Source: Syngnathus acus (taxonomy: Eukaryota > Chordata > Actinopteri > Syngnathiformes > Syngnathidae). From it: a stretch of DNA of 64,000 bases. The translations under genes were made by a program, and so were the position numbers. The notes below the pieces were generated by a model. That model was not told where the DNA came from. It made no database searches and saw only the letters and a program-made list of their open reading frames with translations. The stretch covers positions 13,343,456 to 13,407,455 of the forward strand of contig NC_051095.1 in the NCBI RefSeq assembly GCF_901709675.1. Direction: 5' to 3'. Below are positions 56,401-64,000 of the stretch, piece after piece (within the stretch, counting starts at the first letter, position 1; the number at the start of each line of letters is the position of its first letter).

Positions 56401-59400
56401 TCTGCCTTACACATCTGTTTGGCATTTTCAAAGTCTGAGTATTTTTGTTTCATCTAACAGTGGTTAACTTTCCTTTACACTTGTATGTCCCGGTCATTAG
56501 AAATATATGGAATAGAAAAACAGTTTTTATTAATAAAGCAGCAGAAACAAAAGAAATTGAGATAAGAAAAAAAATTATCCTAGTTGAAGGTTTGCAACCT
56601 CTGTTTGTTGAAACATGCCTGCCCTGGTGCCCTTAGCGTTGGTATGTAAATCTACCAAAAAAAAAAAAAAAAAGGACACTCTTAATGGAATCGCAAAATG
56701 TCACCATCCCTGGAGGCATTGTTTGCTGCTCCAAATGTAAACACTGAGTCGACTCTCATTCCCAAAATAAGACGGGGGAGTAAGATTTGCTGAAAATTCC
56801 ATTAATTACCGAGTCTGTTGGAGTCTGTTATTTATTATATGAATATTACTGTTGCTACATATATAGAGACAAAATGCTTGTAAGTGTTGATAAATCGCAA
56901 GGATGATTAACCAGACGACACTATGCTGTTACTTCACGTGACATTGCGTGCTTATTTTGTGCCTGATTGCGTACGGCAATGGTGTTCGTGTGGAGGAGCT
57001 TTGGGGTTTGAAGCAAAGTGGGGGATGAGCTTGTTAAGTGAACTGTAAAAAAACAAGCAGATAGCTTTTTCTCACCCTGCGGCGTCCTCGTGCAAGCCCA
57101 GCCACAAGATACCTGGCTGCAAACACTGCCCTCGTTATGAAAACGTATCCGGCGTCGGCCTCTTGTGTGTAACATTTCTTGACTTTTTCTTTATTCCCAA
57201 GATGAAAGCGCTTTGGTGAGAGCTGCACGCAACCTGGGTTTTGTGTTCTCTGGTAGAACACCAGACAGCGTCATTGTGGAAATGGTACGTTTGATTCGTT
57301 GCAATACAAACATACACACAAAAGGAATGGGACCACTTTTTTTTTCGCAGCATGTGGGATTGAATGTAATGTTTCTGTCAAAGAGAATTCAAGCTGCTTA
57401 TTGCCACTCACTCCCTCGCTTGAACTTTACTGCCAAACCAAGCACAAAACATAGCTTTGCCTTAGAAAGGTCATCTTAGCTTAATGCAAACACAAAATGC
57501 AAAATGCCATTGACTGGCTAACAAATGTATTGATGTTGCGCTGTCATAATTCATCTGATTCACCCCATTCCACTTTTGACGTATTCCAAATATTCCCGTG
57601 AGGAGCCCTTGCATTTTTCTCATTCCAAATATTTTCCGTTTCCGCAGAATTCACAAATTCCCGGCAAAATTGTCCCCATTGATTCTTAATGGTACATTCA
57701 ACAATTCATATTTACATCGTTCCCGTTTGAAATTCACATCATTCCACACATCCAAATCACATTGGGAAGGATTCTCAACATTCCCAAAATTGGCACGTTT
57801 CAAAAATTTTACAATATCACCTTAAAATGTCCTGTACAACTTTACAAATTTTCATTTTTCTCCTCTAATTTCTACATTTTTCAACTGATTCAACCTATTC
57901 CAACTTTAAACTGTTCATCTTATGCCTACCTATTCCAAAATTTTCCACGATTCAAAAATTTCACATTTTCACTTTTAAAATTCACGCAGAATTCCGCAAA
58001 ATTTAGTTTTTCCCTTCTGATTTGTCCCTTTTTCAACTGATTCAACCCATTCCAACATTTAACTGTTCATCTTATGCCTACCTATTCCAAAACCTCCCAC
58101 TTACCACAAATTCTAAATTTTGAACTTTAAAATTCATGGCAAATTTTACAAAATTTTGTTTTTCCCCTTCTAATTTCTACAATTTTTGACCGATTCAACC
58201 CGTTTCAACTTTCAACTGCCTACTTGTTCCACAACTTCCCATTTACCAAAAATTCCAAATTTCAACTTTAAAATTCACACCAAATTTTAGAATATTTTGG
58301 TTTTCCCCATTAAATTCTTACATTATTTGACCGATTCAACCCATTCCAACTTTAAACATCATTCTGTAGCATTCCCCAAGTGTTTTTTCAGCTTCTTCGC
58401 CTTCACACGTAATTTGTCCAGAAATTGCAAATTCTAGTTTTTCGTATCCTATACAAAAGCAGGAAAGATCTGACTGTTGTCTAGTAGTAGCAATTAAATG
58501 ACGTGAGGTTCCCAGGGTTTGCAAAAGCAAAAGTAGCACCTTAATACCAAGCTCTCCATATCCACCCAACTGAAACTAGTTTGCCAATGGCAACATTGAA
58601 ATGAAATTTAATGTCCAGTGTAACTATTTCAATACCTTGATGACTTATTACCATGAAATGAATTTGATCCGCCAATGTTAGCGCACTAATACTGTAGCAT
58701 CGCCGCTACTTTGCTCTCTTGTGACAGCGTGTTTGCACATTAAACTAACCAAATGTCCTTTTTTTGTTCTTTTTATAATGTTGTTACAGTTGGCTTGTGT
58801 TTTGGGACGCTTTTGCTTCAGCCTCAAGTGCACAGTTCATATTTTTGTTTTCATTGGATAAATATTTGATCGCGTTTCCTGATGAGTTTCATGAAATATT
58901 CATCCCTAACAAAAAAAAAAATCCCATTTATTTTGTCACTTATTTTTGAAGCCCTACTGCCCGCCCAAAGGCAGCTTTTCTAAGGAATAGTGCATGCAAG
59001 AGCACATGTCCACGATGATGGTAGTTTGAGCCAGTGCAGAGTGTGCAGGTCCTGTTGTTCTTTTAATTGGCTAACCTGATGATTGCACTCGAGGCGGAGA
59101 AAGGCCAAAACCATTTCTCCCTTTTCTCCGCTCCTGAGAACATTGTGTCTCTGAGACATGGCTATAATTCCTCCAGCTTCATCAGAGCCATCTTAGCGCT
59201 TCACGTTGCCTTAATCGTTTGGTCTCTTGCCTTGAGGCTGCTTCAATTAGAGATGATAATTGAATCCCACCTTGTTGTCTCTGTTATGCTTTTAGATGGG
59301 AAGCGAGGAGAAGTATGAGCTGCTTCATGTGCTTGAGTTCACAAGGTATAGTATGAATAACAGAATTATTATTCACAGAACTGAGCATGGTCAGTTTTGA

Positions 59401-62400
59401 GTTTGGAGAGCCGTAAAATAAATGTTCTCAAAATGTACATTAGATCTTTTTGTTGTTGTTGTTGCTTGTTATACGTGTTTGTTTAAATTATTCACTGGTG
59501 GGAGATGTTCACTCACTTATTAGGGGCAGGCAGCACGAGTTCAGTTTCCACTTTGTGATTTGTTGTCAATGTCCTCACGCATTTTGCTCTGAGCTTTAGT
59601 TGTACGCTCCAATGTTATTATGTTTCCAGAAATCTGTAGCGGTTACTTACAATGAGTTACTTTAATCTTAGCCACCTCCATGTTGTCTAATTTTATCCTC
59701 CTCATGCTGTGGTCTAACTGTGTGCGATAATTTGTTGGCTGTAACACCTCGAGATGACACCTTCTCTCTCGCTCTTTTGCACAGTGTAAGGAAGAGAATG
59801 TCAGTCATCATGCGCACGCCATCCGGAAAGATCCGCCTCTACTGCAAAGGAGCTGTGAGTGTCTTGTCTGTCGCCATGGTGATACGCGATCCTTACCCGT
59901 TGCTATCATTATCCTCATCATCAGTGACACAGACAGGCGTGCAAAATCGTCTCTGTAGTGCAGGCAATCTTCTACAATACTGTAAAACCACGCATCATAC
60001 AGATGCCTACATTCACTTCTACCGCAGCGTATGGCTTATTAAAGCACGAGTACACACATTGATGCGTATTTATGTGCGAGTTTTCAGTGAGCATCTGTGT
60101 TTGTCTTCAGGACACGGTGATCTATGACAGACTGGCAGACAGCTCTCGCTACAAAGAGATCACGTTGAAACATCTGGAGCAGTTTGCCACTGAGGGTGAG
60201 AGTCACCCCCCTGAATTAGAAAAAAACTGTCTCATTACTGCTGTCCGACCAGTCAAATTTCACGTTTAGATTTAGTTTTTTGTTCTGTGCTTACACTGCC
60301 CCCTGGTGACGAACAAGTGGTATAACCAGAGGAGACTAAATAGAGCAAAATTAATTGATAAAAAGGAAAATCGTGTAAATAAATTAAAAATGAGTAATTA
60401 ATGTTAACTTGGGAAAAACAAAAGTATTGATGATAAAAAAATTATAAAAATACTCACTCCTTAAAAATTAATACTACAGTGCTGCTAAGAAACATTTTTA
60501 AAAAATCAAATTCCGACAAGTACACACTATACAAACAGAATGAATAGAGTCATCATCACATTGGTGTTGTCGCTATCCAGGGCTGCGCACACTGTGCTTT
60601 GCCGTGGCAGACATCAGCGAGTCGACTTATCAACAGTGGCTGGAGGTGCACCACCGAGCCTGCACCTCCCTGCAGAACCGATCCCTCAAGATGGAGGAGA
60701 GTTACGAACTCATCGAGAAGGTACGGTGAAATGAAACAAACACACTTCTACCACATGAACCACATGAACAACATGTTCTTGTTCCTCTGTAAAGGGGGAG
60801 GTGAACAGGCCCATTTCAAGGGACCGTGACTGGCAGCATAGTATTTTGGTATTTACAGCGTTGATGTGGCAGCCTCATAACTGACATTTCTTTCACAGAG
60901 CTTTTTGGCTGTGAAACTCATCGATTTTTATTGATTAATTCACATTTGAATGGCTGCAGACAAAGATTTGGTTGATATTATCAGCAACCTCCTCAATTGA
61001 TCTTGAGTGAATTGAATTGACTTTGATTTTTCAAAAATGTGACTTTAATCCAAAAACAGACCACATGAGTGAAATTATTTTCACCTTGTTTTGCAAATAA
61101 CAAGGAGAAAACCTACTATTGGTATTCCCTGAGTCAAGTTGGAAACCTTTGACCTTAGTTGTGGGTTTTCTAAACCAGAAATATTTCACCTCGCCCAAGC
61201 AGTACAACTCGATAGTACGTGTGAAAAGTGAACTTACTCCTTCACAACAGATATTCGCACCAGTCGAGCCATGCAGTTTGATGACTCATTCGCTGATTTT
61301 AAATTGTTGAACATTTACAACTTTCTAATGAGAATTAACAAGGACTGTGTTTGCATAAATGTTTTGACTAAAGGGACATTTTCGGTTCAGGGGAAATAAA
61401 GCAGACCATGAGGGAGAAAACAAAACAAAACAACATAAGCAAGACTTGATTTTGATCAAATAATTTGTATTTTCTAAAGGAGATAAGAGAATAATAACAA
61501 TTAAAGACAAATTGATAAATATTTTCCTTTAAAATCAAACACAAATTATGTGGTGACAAAGTCCTTGTTGGACAGTGACACTTACTTTCAACACGACAGG
61601 AGAGGCAAGTGTCAGGTCTTAAACTTCACATGGCTTGACATTACAGCATTGGCTTCCATACAGTAGTTGTCATCCCACTTGTGCTATGGCTCCTCTGATA
61701 CCACAGCAGAAAGCTTTAAATTGCTTCGTTGATCTTTCCCTTATGGTGTGCCTGAGAAAAAAACTCTAGTAAAATTTAGTACACACTGCAACACTGCAAA
61801 AAGAAGAAACACTTAATAAAATAGCTCTCAAGTTTCTATTTGAAAGCTCTCCATTTCCACACCAGACTCAACTAAACTTTAAAAGACCGACTAGACTGGC
61901 CAATGTAATCAAACACGGATAACGGCGCAAAGTCCAAGTGTATGTTTGTGTGAGATCAGAAGCGGGTAATTGGTCTGTGAGAGGTGGGTTCAGTCGGAAG
62001 CACCAGTCAAACACGGCCGGCCGCAGTCGTTAATCACCCACTTGGCACTTTTTAACACAACACGCACACATGCGCACACATGCACGCACGCAAATGGGAG
62101 CAATCTATCATGAAATAAATGGGGATCTTTTCCAATGGGGAAAATGTAATGTGAACTGCTTAGTGAGCAAATCTAAGACTAGATGTACTGTCCAGTACGT
62201 ACATTATTTTTTTGGTTATAACATAAAATGTCCCTTTTAGCCACAAGGAGGCGCACTGGAGTCACAATCCAACAGTATTGGAGCGCATATCAACCTCTAA
62301 CGACTACTTCAGAAAAATTTAAAGTATTAATTTTAAACTGCGCTAATAAGCCAAATTCAAAATAAGGATACATTTAAGTAAGCTAAATTATATTACGCTT

Positions 62401-62820
62401 GACAGTTTTTTTTCTAAAATTTTGACTTTTTTATTGTTTTCTTCGGACTGTTCTTGAAATTGACTTTTTTCCCCCTGAATATTCCAACTCGTATCCCCCC
62501 ACCCCACTCATTTGATTTTAATTCAATTATTAAACATTTCAACTTTAATTTTTCACTTGTGATTGTACAACTCTCTCTTCCAACATTACTGCAAAAACAC
62601 CACCAATTCTTGCATGCCTTCTTCAAGTCTGCATATGCTTACTTCCTGACACGTATGTTTACGGACGTTTTTCTGTGGTAGAACTTACAGTTGTTGGGGG
62701 CCACCGCCATCGAGGACAAGCTGCAGGATAAAGTGCCCGAGACCATAGAGACACTGATGAAGGCTGACATCAAGATCTGGATACTTACAGGGGATAAACA
62801 GGAAACAGCCATCAACATTG
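20169..62820 (+). CDS. ATP8A1: Phospholipid-transporting ATPase IA (P4-ATPase flippase), 5' ~60%, runs off the window
   Basis: ATP8A1 with its CDC50 partner moves phosphatidylserine to the cytosolic leaflet of secretory and endosomal membranes. Coding exons: 20169-20217, 28511-28625, 34509-34608, 35701-35799, 38911-38956, 39073-39113, then 39627-39700 or 40060-40133, 41894-41963, 42088-42215, 42877-42988, 43423-43588, 47359-47486, 48210-48287, 48363-48451, 50685-50729, 53528-53600, 55866-55971, 57202-57284, 59296-59345, 59785-59854, 60111-60195, 60581-60720, 62682-62820. Phases agree throughout, giving 695 codons. Landmarks: QQ 88-89 (TM1 lipid selectivity), DGET 189-192 (dephosphorylation loop), PISL 356-359 (TM4), DKTGT with Asp409 (phosphorylated), KGA 572-574 (nucleotide domain), TGDK 685-688. 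ATP8A1 rather than ATP8A2 from [20 protein letters not shown] and the GRXCR1/SLC30A9 neighbourhood. The remaining P domain and TM5-10 lie outside. Confidence 0.96.
20575..20700 (+). repeat. Short dispersed tandem motif CAAACACTACTGAAA
   Basis: The words CACACTACTGAAATG, CAAACACTACTGAAACAC and CAAACACTACTGAAATT occur within 120 bp (near 20581, 20617 and 20677), with more diverged CTGAAAC pieces between them. Confidence 0.55.
20742..20784 (+). repeat. (GT)n(GC)n alternating purine-pyrimidine tract
   Basis: A GT run passes directly into a GC run and back to GT, about 40 bp of strict purine-pyrimidine alternation, a sequence class able to form Z-DNA. It lies about 530 bp into ATP8A1 intron 1. 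Confidence 0.8.
20936..20992 (+). repeat. Imperfect CA-rich microsatellite
   Basis: CA dinucleotides interrupted by CATA, CTAAA and CAGA words. Confidence 0.7.
21391..21452 (+). repeat. Interspersed repeat fragment (TAGAATGCCTTTATTGTCAT type)
   Basis: AGAATAGAATGCCTTTATTG followed by TCATTCTACAACAGGTAAAC matches the start of a short element very common in teleost genomes. A G run follows at 21473-21487. Confidence 0.5.
21883..21990 (+). repeat. Interspersed repeat fragment (CTTTATTGATATAGTGTC type)
   Basis: ACAACTTTATTGATATAGTG, TTCACAACAGCTTCAGG and AACAAAGCGCTTTATA are the typical words of a widespread teleost short repeat (TTTATTTGTATAGCGCTTTTCACAACA...AAAGCGCTTTA). Confidence 0.55.
24598..24612. 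promoter_or_regulatory. Perfect inverted GATA pair
   Basis: GATAAG-CGA-CTTATC is a perfect inverted repeat of two GATA-factor sites within a less AT-rich, non-repetitive block of ATP8A1 intron 1. It is a candidate enhancer element by motif only. Confidence 0.35.
26150..26410 (+). repeat. Fragments of two interspersed repeats, one SINE-like
   Basis: ACCGTGGTACCAAATTAG, GGTATTGGTACCGACAAC and CTGGTATCCTGACACC match a teleost hAT-like repeat end (GTATCGTGACAACACTA type). From 26320 follow GGTAGTATAGTGGTTTGATG and GAGATCAATTCCC (A- and B-box-like), then TGTATAGAAAATGGATG, the layout of a decayed tRNA-derived SINE with a GGATG tail. Confidence 0.45.
29866..29888. repeat. (AT)n microsatellite
   Basis: Uninterrupted AT run of about 23 bp inside AT-rich intron sequence. 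Confidence 0.8.
30587..30667 (+). repeat. Tandem duplication, ~40 bp x 2
   Basis: Two adjacent copies begin CAGGCAATAATCTAGAAG and CAGGCAAAAAATCCAGAAG; both end in TATTTTCCCTAAATATTTTT. About four differences separate them, so the duplication is not very recent. Confidence 0.75.
31944..31981 (+). repeat. Poly(T) run
   Basis: About 38 consecutive T, preceded by further T runs from 31914. It faces A runs at 32631-32676, near the opposite end of the nested transposon. Confidence 0.85.
32563..32652 (+). mobile_element. Internally deleted SINE fragment
   Basis: CATACCAAAGACTATAAAAA, GGGACCCATTGCCTCCCTGC and then GTGTGTGACGATCATTGGGA join the middle of the SINE seen in full at 47792-48105 directly to its 3' tail. 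The roughly 150 bp between them in the full copy are missing. It ends in an A run. Confidence 0.7.
34728..34830 (+). repeat. Interspersed repeat fragment (CAAGATTCAAGAGTTTTTAT type)
   Basis: Three ATTCAAG units, then GAGTTTTTATTCGCCATG and AACAAGGAATTTGACTTCGG, are the usual words of a short teleost repeat. It lies in ATP8A1 intron 3. Confidence 0.55.
35800..38910 (+). other. ATP8A1 intron 4 (3.1 kb)
   Basis: Contains a hAT-like fragment near 36956-37160 and a less AT-rich block at 37440-38050 without recognisable coding sequence. A minus-strand open frame of 122 codons in that block (37931-37563) has no family resemblance I can see. Confidence 0.65.
36956..37160. repeat. hAT-like repeat fragment (GACGTCCCGATC type)
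   Basis: AGAGACGTCCCGATCAGATC and CAGCTGATCGGGATCAATG at the left and GTGCTGATACCACTAGTG at the right recall the teleost repeat GGGATGTCCCGATC...TGATACCAGTATCGG. Boundaries are approximate. Confidence 0.45.
39627..39700 (+). CDS. ATP8A1: ATP8A1 alternative exon 7a (mutually exclusive)
   Basis: This 74-nt exon encodes [20 protein letters not shown] then VLSC plus a split Ser, part of the actuator domain just before DGET. Acceptor TTTTCACAG, donor GTATCG (weak). It enters at phase 0 and leaves at phase 2, exactly like exon 7b. Its pattern [12 protein letters not shown] resembles the mammalian ATP8A1 isoform segment I recall as GKEYIPADTVLLSSS. Confidence 0.85.
40060..40133 (+). CDS. ATP8A1: ATP8A1 alternative exon 7b (mutually exclusive)
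   Basis: A second 74-nt exon, 359 nt after 7a, encodes [20 protein letters not shown] then ILSS plus the same split Ser. It corresponds to the other mammalian isoform segment I recall as NGEHLPADLISLSSS. Both exons fit the same reading frame of exons 6 and 8. Including or skipping both shifts the frame (74 is not a multiple of 3), so only one can be used per functional mRNA. Donor GTCAGG is weak. Confidence 0.85.
40152..40165. promoter_or_regulatory. X-box-like palindrome GTTACC-AA-GGCAAC
   Basis: The sequence fits the RFX X-box consensus (GTNRCC-N2-RGYAAC) and begins 19 bp after the end of exon 7b. Its position inside an intron next to an alternative exon makes a promoter role doubtful. Confidence 0.3.
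40455..40592 (+). repeat. Telomere-like minisatellite with CAAACTAGGGTT core
   Basis: About ten imperfect units combine ACTAGGG, TTAGGG and TTTCAAACTAGGGTT words. The array lies in the intron between exon 7b and exon 8. Units vary from about 13 to 21 bp. Confidence 0.8.
41894..42988 (+). CDS. ATP8A1: ATP8A1 exons 8-10: actuator domain with DGET
   Basis: Exons 41894-41963, 42088-42215 and 42877-42988 encode [19 protein letters not shown], then the segment with IECE-type [19 protein letters not shown], then [19 protein letters not shown] through [14 protein letters not shown] (residues 189-192, codons 41934-41945) is the loop that dephosphorylates the aspartyl phosphate. All splice sites are GT-AG. 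Confidence 0.93.
43165..43256 (+). mobile_element. Teleost SINE fragment
   Basis: TCAGCACATCTGCCTCCCAG, TTCTGAGGTTGGGCGAG and TTCCAATCCGGTCTCT match the body of a common teleost SINE (AGCACRTCTGCCTCACAGTTCTGAGG...TTCAAATCC). The copy is truncated at both sides and lies in ATP8A1 intron 10. Confidence 0.6.
43423..47486 (+). CDS. ATP8A1: ATP8A1 exons 11-12: TM3 and TM4 with PISL
   Basis: Exon 43423-43588 encodes [20 protein letters not shown] and a hydrophobic TM3 ([10 protein letters not shown]), ending in MDLN plus a split Tyr. Exon 47359-47486 encodes [29 protein letters not shown] and ending FFINW. PISL (356-359) is the P4-ATPase TM4 motif that replaces the cation site of other P-type pumps. 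The 3.8-kb intron between them holds a TA-flanked MITE and a candidate 6-nt microexon. Confidence 0.93.
44821..44872 (+). repeat. Tandem duplication, 26 bp x 2
   Basis: Two adjacent copies beginning ATTTTCAAAATTTCA and ending CTTTAACATG differ by a single base (T/G), suggesting a fairly recent duplication. Confidence 0.85.
46072..46549. mobile_element. TA-flanked MITE with CAGTGGAATCTCTAAAG ends
   Basis: The left end CAGTGGAATCTCTAAAGTTG and the reverse complement of the right end, CAGTGCAACCTCTAAAGTTG, match at 18 of 20 positions. TA lies outside each end (46070-46071, 46550-46551), as for Tc1/mariner-type insertion. At 478 bp with no transposase frame it is non-autonomous. Confidence 0.8.
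47792..48105 (-). mobile_element. Full-length tRNA-derived SINE (minus orientation)
   Basis: Read on the minus strand from 48105: a tRNA-like head with TGACCTAGTGGTAGAG (A box, 48096-48081) and GGGTTCAAACCC (B box, 48052-48041). Then come GGCCGGGTCATACCAAAGAC, TATAAAAATGGGACCCATTG and a 3' end GTGTGTGACGATCATTGGGA followed by CTTTAACTTTAACTTA repeats. This is a SINE seen widely in percomorph fishes. It sits in ATP8A1 intron 12, antisense to the gene. Confidence 0.85.
48210..48451 (+). CDS. ATP8A1: ATP8A1 exons 13-14: phosphorylation site DKTGT
   Basis: Exon 48210-48287 encodes [16 protein letters not shown]. Exon 48363-48451, after a 75-nt intron, encodes [20 protein letters not shown] and CTIAGVAYG. 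The catalytic Asp codon is 48381-48383 and falls at residue 409, the same number as in mammalian ATP8A1. The 75-nt intron is the shortest in the gene here. Confidence 0.95.
48472..48529 (+). repeat. (CA)n microsatellite next to the exon 14 donor
   Basis: About 27 uninterrupted CA units begin roughly 20 nt after the exon 14 5' splice site, preceded by a C-rich stretch. CA repeats in pre-mRNA are known binding sites for hnRNP L. Confidence 0.9.
49287..49420 (+). repeat. Interspersed repeat fragment (AAGTCAAAGTCAGCTTTATT type)
   Basis: AAGTCAAAGTCAGCTTTATT, GTCAAGACACACAAAGAAAA and CCCACGGTGACGAGACATAC follow the order of a widespread teleost short element. It lies in ATP8A1 intron 14. Confidence 0.6.
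50685..50729 (+). CDS. ATP8A1: ATP8A1 exon 15, 45-nt probable cassette exon
   Basis: This 45-nt exon encodes [14 protein letters not shown] plus split Gly codons and enters and leaves in phase 2. Exon 14 ends GG and exon 16 starts GCAC, so skipping keeps the frame and removes 15 residues. Mammalian ATP8A1 has isoforms that differ by a 15-residue segment at this place, as I recall. The segment is acidic and lies early in the nucleotide-binding region. Confidence 0.8.
51278..51311 (+). repeat. Poly(T) run in ATP8A1 intron 15
   Basis: About 34 consecutive T. Intron 15 (50730-53527) otherwise holds mostly unique sequence, with a relatively GC-balanced block at about 52080-52330. Confidence 0.85.
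53436..53466 (+). repeat. (TA)n(TG)n microsatellite upstream of exon 16
   Basis: A TA run of about 24 bp changes into TGTG some 60 nt before the exon 16 acceptor. Confidence 0.8.
53528..57284 (+). CDS. ATP8A1: ATP8A1 exons 16-18: nucleotide-binding domain, first part
   Basis: Exon 53528-53600 encodes [19 protein letters not shown] then LQSNH. Exon 55866-55971 encodes [20 protein letters not shown] and ITYQAASP. Exon 57202-57284 encodes [20 protein letters not shown] and PDSVIVEM. The DES/DEGALVRAA and GFVFxGRTP words are P4-ATPase N-domain signatures. The Ser-rich linker in exon 16 is less conserved than its surroundings. Confidence 0.92.
53945..54032 (-). repeat. Interspersed repeat fragment (TCAAATTTATTTGTATAGCC type)
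   Basis: On the minus strand: AAGTCAAATTTATTTGTATA, GCCCTTAATCACAAAAAGG and GCCACAGTAGAAGTG, the 5' part of a very common teleost repeat. It lies in ATP8A1 intron 16. Confidence 0.6.
57540..58370 (+). repeat. AT-rich satellite-like array, ~150-bp unit
   Basis: The anchor CTGATTCAACCCATTCCAAC recurs at 57555, 57885, 58037, 58190 and 58331, giving spacings of about 330 (two units), 152, 153 and 141 bp. TTTAACTGTTCATCTTATGC, CCTACCTATTCCAAAA and CTTTAAAATTCA recur in register. About five units are present, with the 5' part most diverged. It lies in ATP8A1 intron 18. The open frames across it are by-products. Confidence 0.8.
59296..62820 (+). CDS. ATP8A1: ATP8A1 exons 19-23: nucleotide-binding domain, second part, to TGDK
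   Basis: Exons 59296-59345 ([16 protein letters not shown]), 59785-59854 ([20 protein letters not shown] then GA), 60111-60195 ([20 protein letters not shown]), 60581-60720 ([15 protein letters not shown] to SYELIEK) and 62682-62820 ([16 protein letters not shown] to [11 protein letters not shown]). KGA (572-574) contributes to ATP binding, and TGDK (685-688) marks the return to the P domain. The last exon ends in GTAAGG with phase 1. The next exon is not in the window. Confidence 0.94.
60296..60309 (-). promoter_or_regulatory. CTCF-like motif in ATP8A1 intron 21
   Basis: CTGCCCCCTGGTGA is the reverse-strand form of the CTCF core with one mismatch at the end. A weaker relative, CCACAAGGAGGCGC, lies at 62241-62254. 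Motif-level evidence only. Confidence 0.3.
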
Positions 62821-64000
62821 GTAAGGAGGATATCAAAACCATTTACAGAGTCATAAAAATTCAATGTGCAGCTCACTTGAAAAAGAGAAGACGTCACTTG
62901 GGATCTTTTCCTTTTTGAAGACAAAGCCTTAAGTATAAAGCCTAGTTAAGATGAATTTCACATTTTCAGATTTATGCACCATATTTCCTTAGTGGTCATC
63001 CCTCTGATAGTTTCCCTATCTCAACTCCAATAAATTTAAGGGAGGTTAATTTGATTTCAGGATGATACCTCTGATTTCTGACACACGGACATTAGAGTTA
63101 ACTGCTAAGCCCATTTGAACTGTATTGCTGGCCAAAACAGCAGCACCCAACCATTAAACTCGCTCTTAGATGCAGTGGCGTGCAAAAAAACAATTCATCT
63201 GCACCATTCTTATTTGTTTTTATGCCAGTCTGTCAAAATGTCTGTGTGAAACTGTTCCATGGCGCCAAAAGGTTGGGGTTGTACTGTATGTACTGGAAGA
63301 ATGTCAATGATGTCATGATTATCACAAGCTAGGCAACACCCCCAAATATTTAATTGTTTAAGCGCTAGTAGACATTTTATCATTATACTGTTAGGAGTGT
63401 TGAACTTTTTTATCCACTTGAAACAAATTTAAGAATGGTGGAATGGTGAACACACATTTGTATTGTTCGACTGTTGCCAGTGCTTAATTCATATACACAA
63501 TTAAAGCACCGTTACAAATGTTAAATTGAAACGCATGAAATCTCGTTGGTAGGTGCCTATTTTCCATGCATACTCTGACCAGCCTTAGCCCACAAAAATG
63601 GGAATAGTGTCCTGAAAGTCATTTGCATTGCATTCACGTAAAGACTTGAAGCTTGCCTACATTACGACACAGATGTTAAACTTGATACGTTTTCCGCGGC
63701 CTCTTCAAGGTGCTCCGGTCAGTCGGAGAAACTATAAGGCGCGTTCTCTGTGGCACACATCTAGAACAAGCATCTGTTGCAGAACACAAAATGATGTATG
63801 AGCCCCTCTCACAGACATGATGTAAATAACATGCATATGTACACAAGCGGGCACTTTGTACATGTCAGCTCCCCCTTGGGGCACTCTGGTCTCACAGAAT
63901 GCATCAGAAGTGCAAATGAGTGACTCCTGCGAAACATTTTCTACCGCACTCCTGCTTTCCATGCTGCGTTGCAATTCTTCTGCTTCCATATGGCAGCCGA
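62821..64000 (+). other. ATP8A1 intron 23, 5' part
   Basis: From the GTAAGG donor to the window edge I find no exon matching the expected next segment (the HSCKLL-type sequence that follows AINIG) and no clear repeat. The P-domain hinge, TM5-10 and C-terminal tail are therefore outside the window. Confidence 0.75.

Noticed and set aside
57598-58040. Overlapping plus-strand frames over the intron 18 satellite
   Set aside because: The peptide repeats simply mirror the tandem DNA repeat.

Overview
The window is eukaryotic genomic DNA from a ray-finned fish. It has spliced genes with GT-AG introns, percomorph-type SINEs, Tc1-like and hAT-like DNA-transposon remnants, many microsatellites, and protein sequences very close to human orthologues. 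A compact percomorph teleost, possibly a syngnathid-type fish, is the best guess; the species-level guess is weak. I see no bacterial, viral or CRISPR content.

Three protein-coding genes explain nearly all supported coding sequence. (1) SLC30A9 (ZnT9), plus strand, 1281-8225, complete in 17 coding exons (562 aa), with a CpG-rich promoter at about 700-1280. (2) GRXCR1, minus strand, 15300-11602, complete in 4 coding exons (288 aa). (3) ATP8A1, plus strand, starting at 20169 and running off the right edge. In it I place 23 coding-exon positions, one of which exists as two alternative exons (about residues 1-695 of an expected ~1150-1165). All exon phases join without a frameshift, and the ATP8A1 landmarks fall at the expected residues (QQ 88-89, DGET 189-192, PISL 356-359, DKTGT with Asp409).

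Layout: 1-1280, intergenic DNA and SLC30A9 promoter; 1281-8225, SLC30A9; 8226-11601, spacer between the convergent SLC30A9 and GRXCR1 3' ends, holding a diverged ~1.1 kb repeat array; 11602-15300, GRXCR1; 15301-20168, divergent GRXCR1/ATP8A1 spacer with two RFX X-box motifs, a CTCF-like site and a 551-bp hAT-like element with near-perfect 8-bp target duplication; 20169-64000, ATP8A1 with large, repeat-rich introns.

The three genes are not one pathway. SLC30A9 moves zinc (mitochondrial zinc homeostasis). GRXCR1 is a stereocilia actin-regulating glutaredoxin-like protein of sensory hair cells. ATP8A1 is the catalytic subunit of a phosphatidylserine flippase. They are linked by conserved synteny (human 4p13), though the GRXCR1-ATP8A1 pair appears inverted relative to SLC30A9 compared with human. 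The most interesting signals are the two equal-length, mutually exclusive ATP8A1 exons (39627-39700 and 40060-40133), X-box motifs near GRXCR1, and a nested transposon stack at 31613-32942. I found no convincing wholly new biological system.
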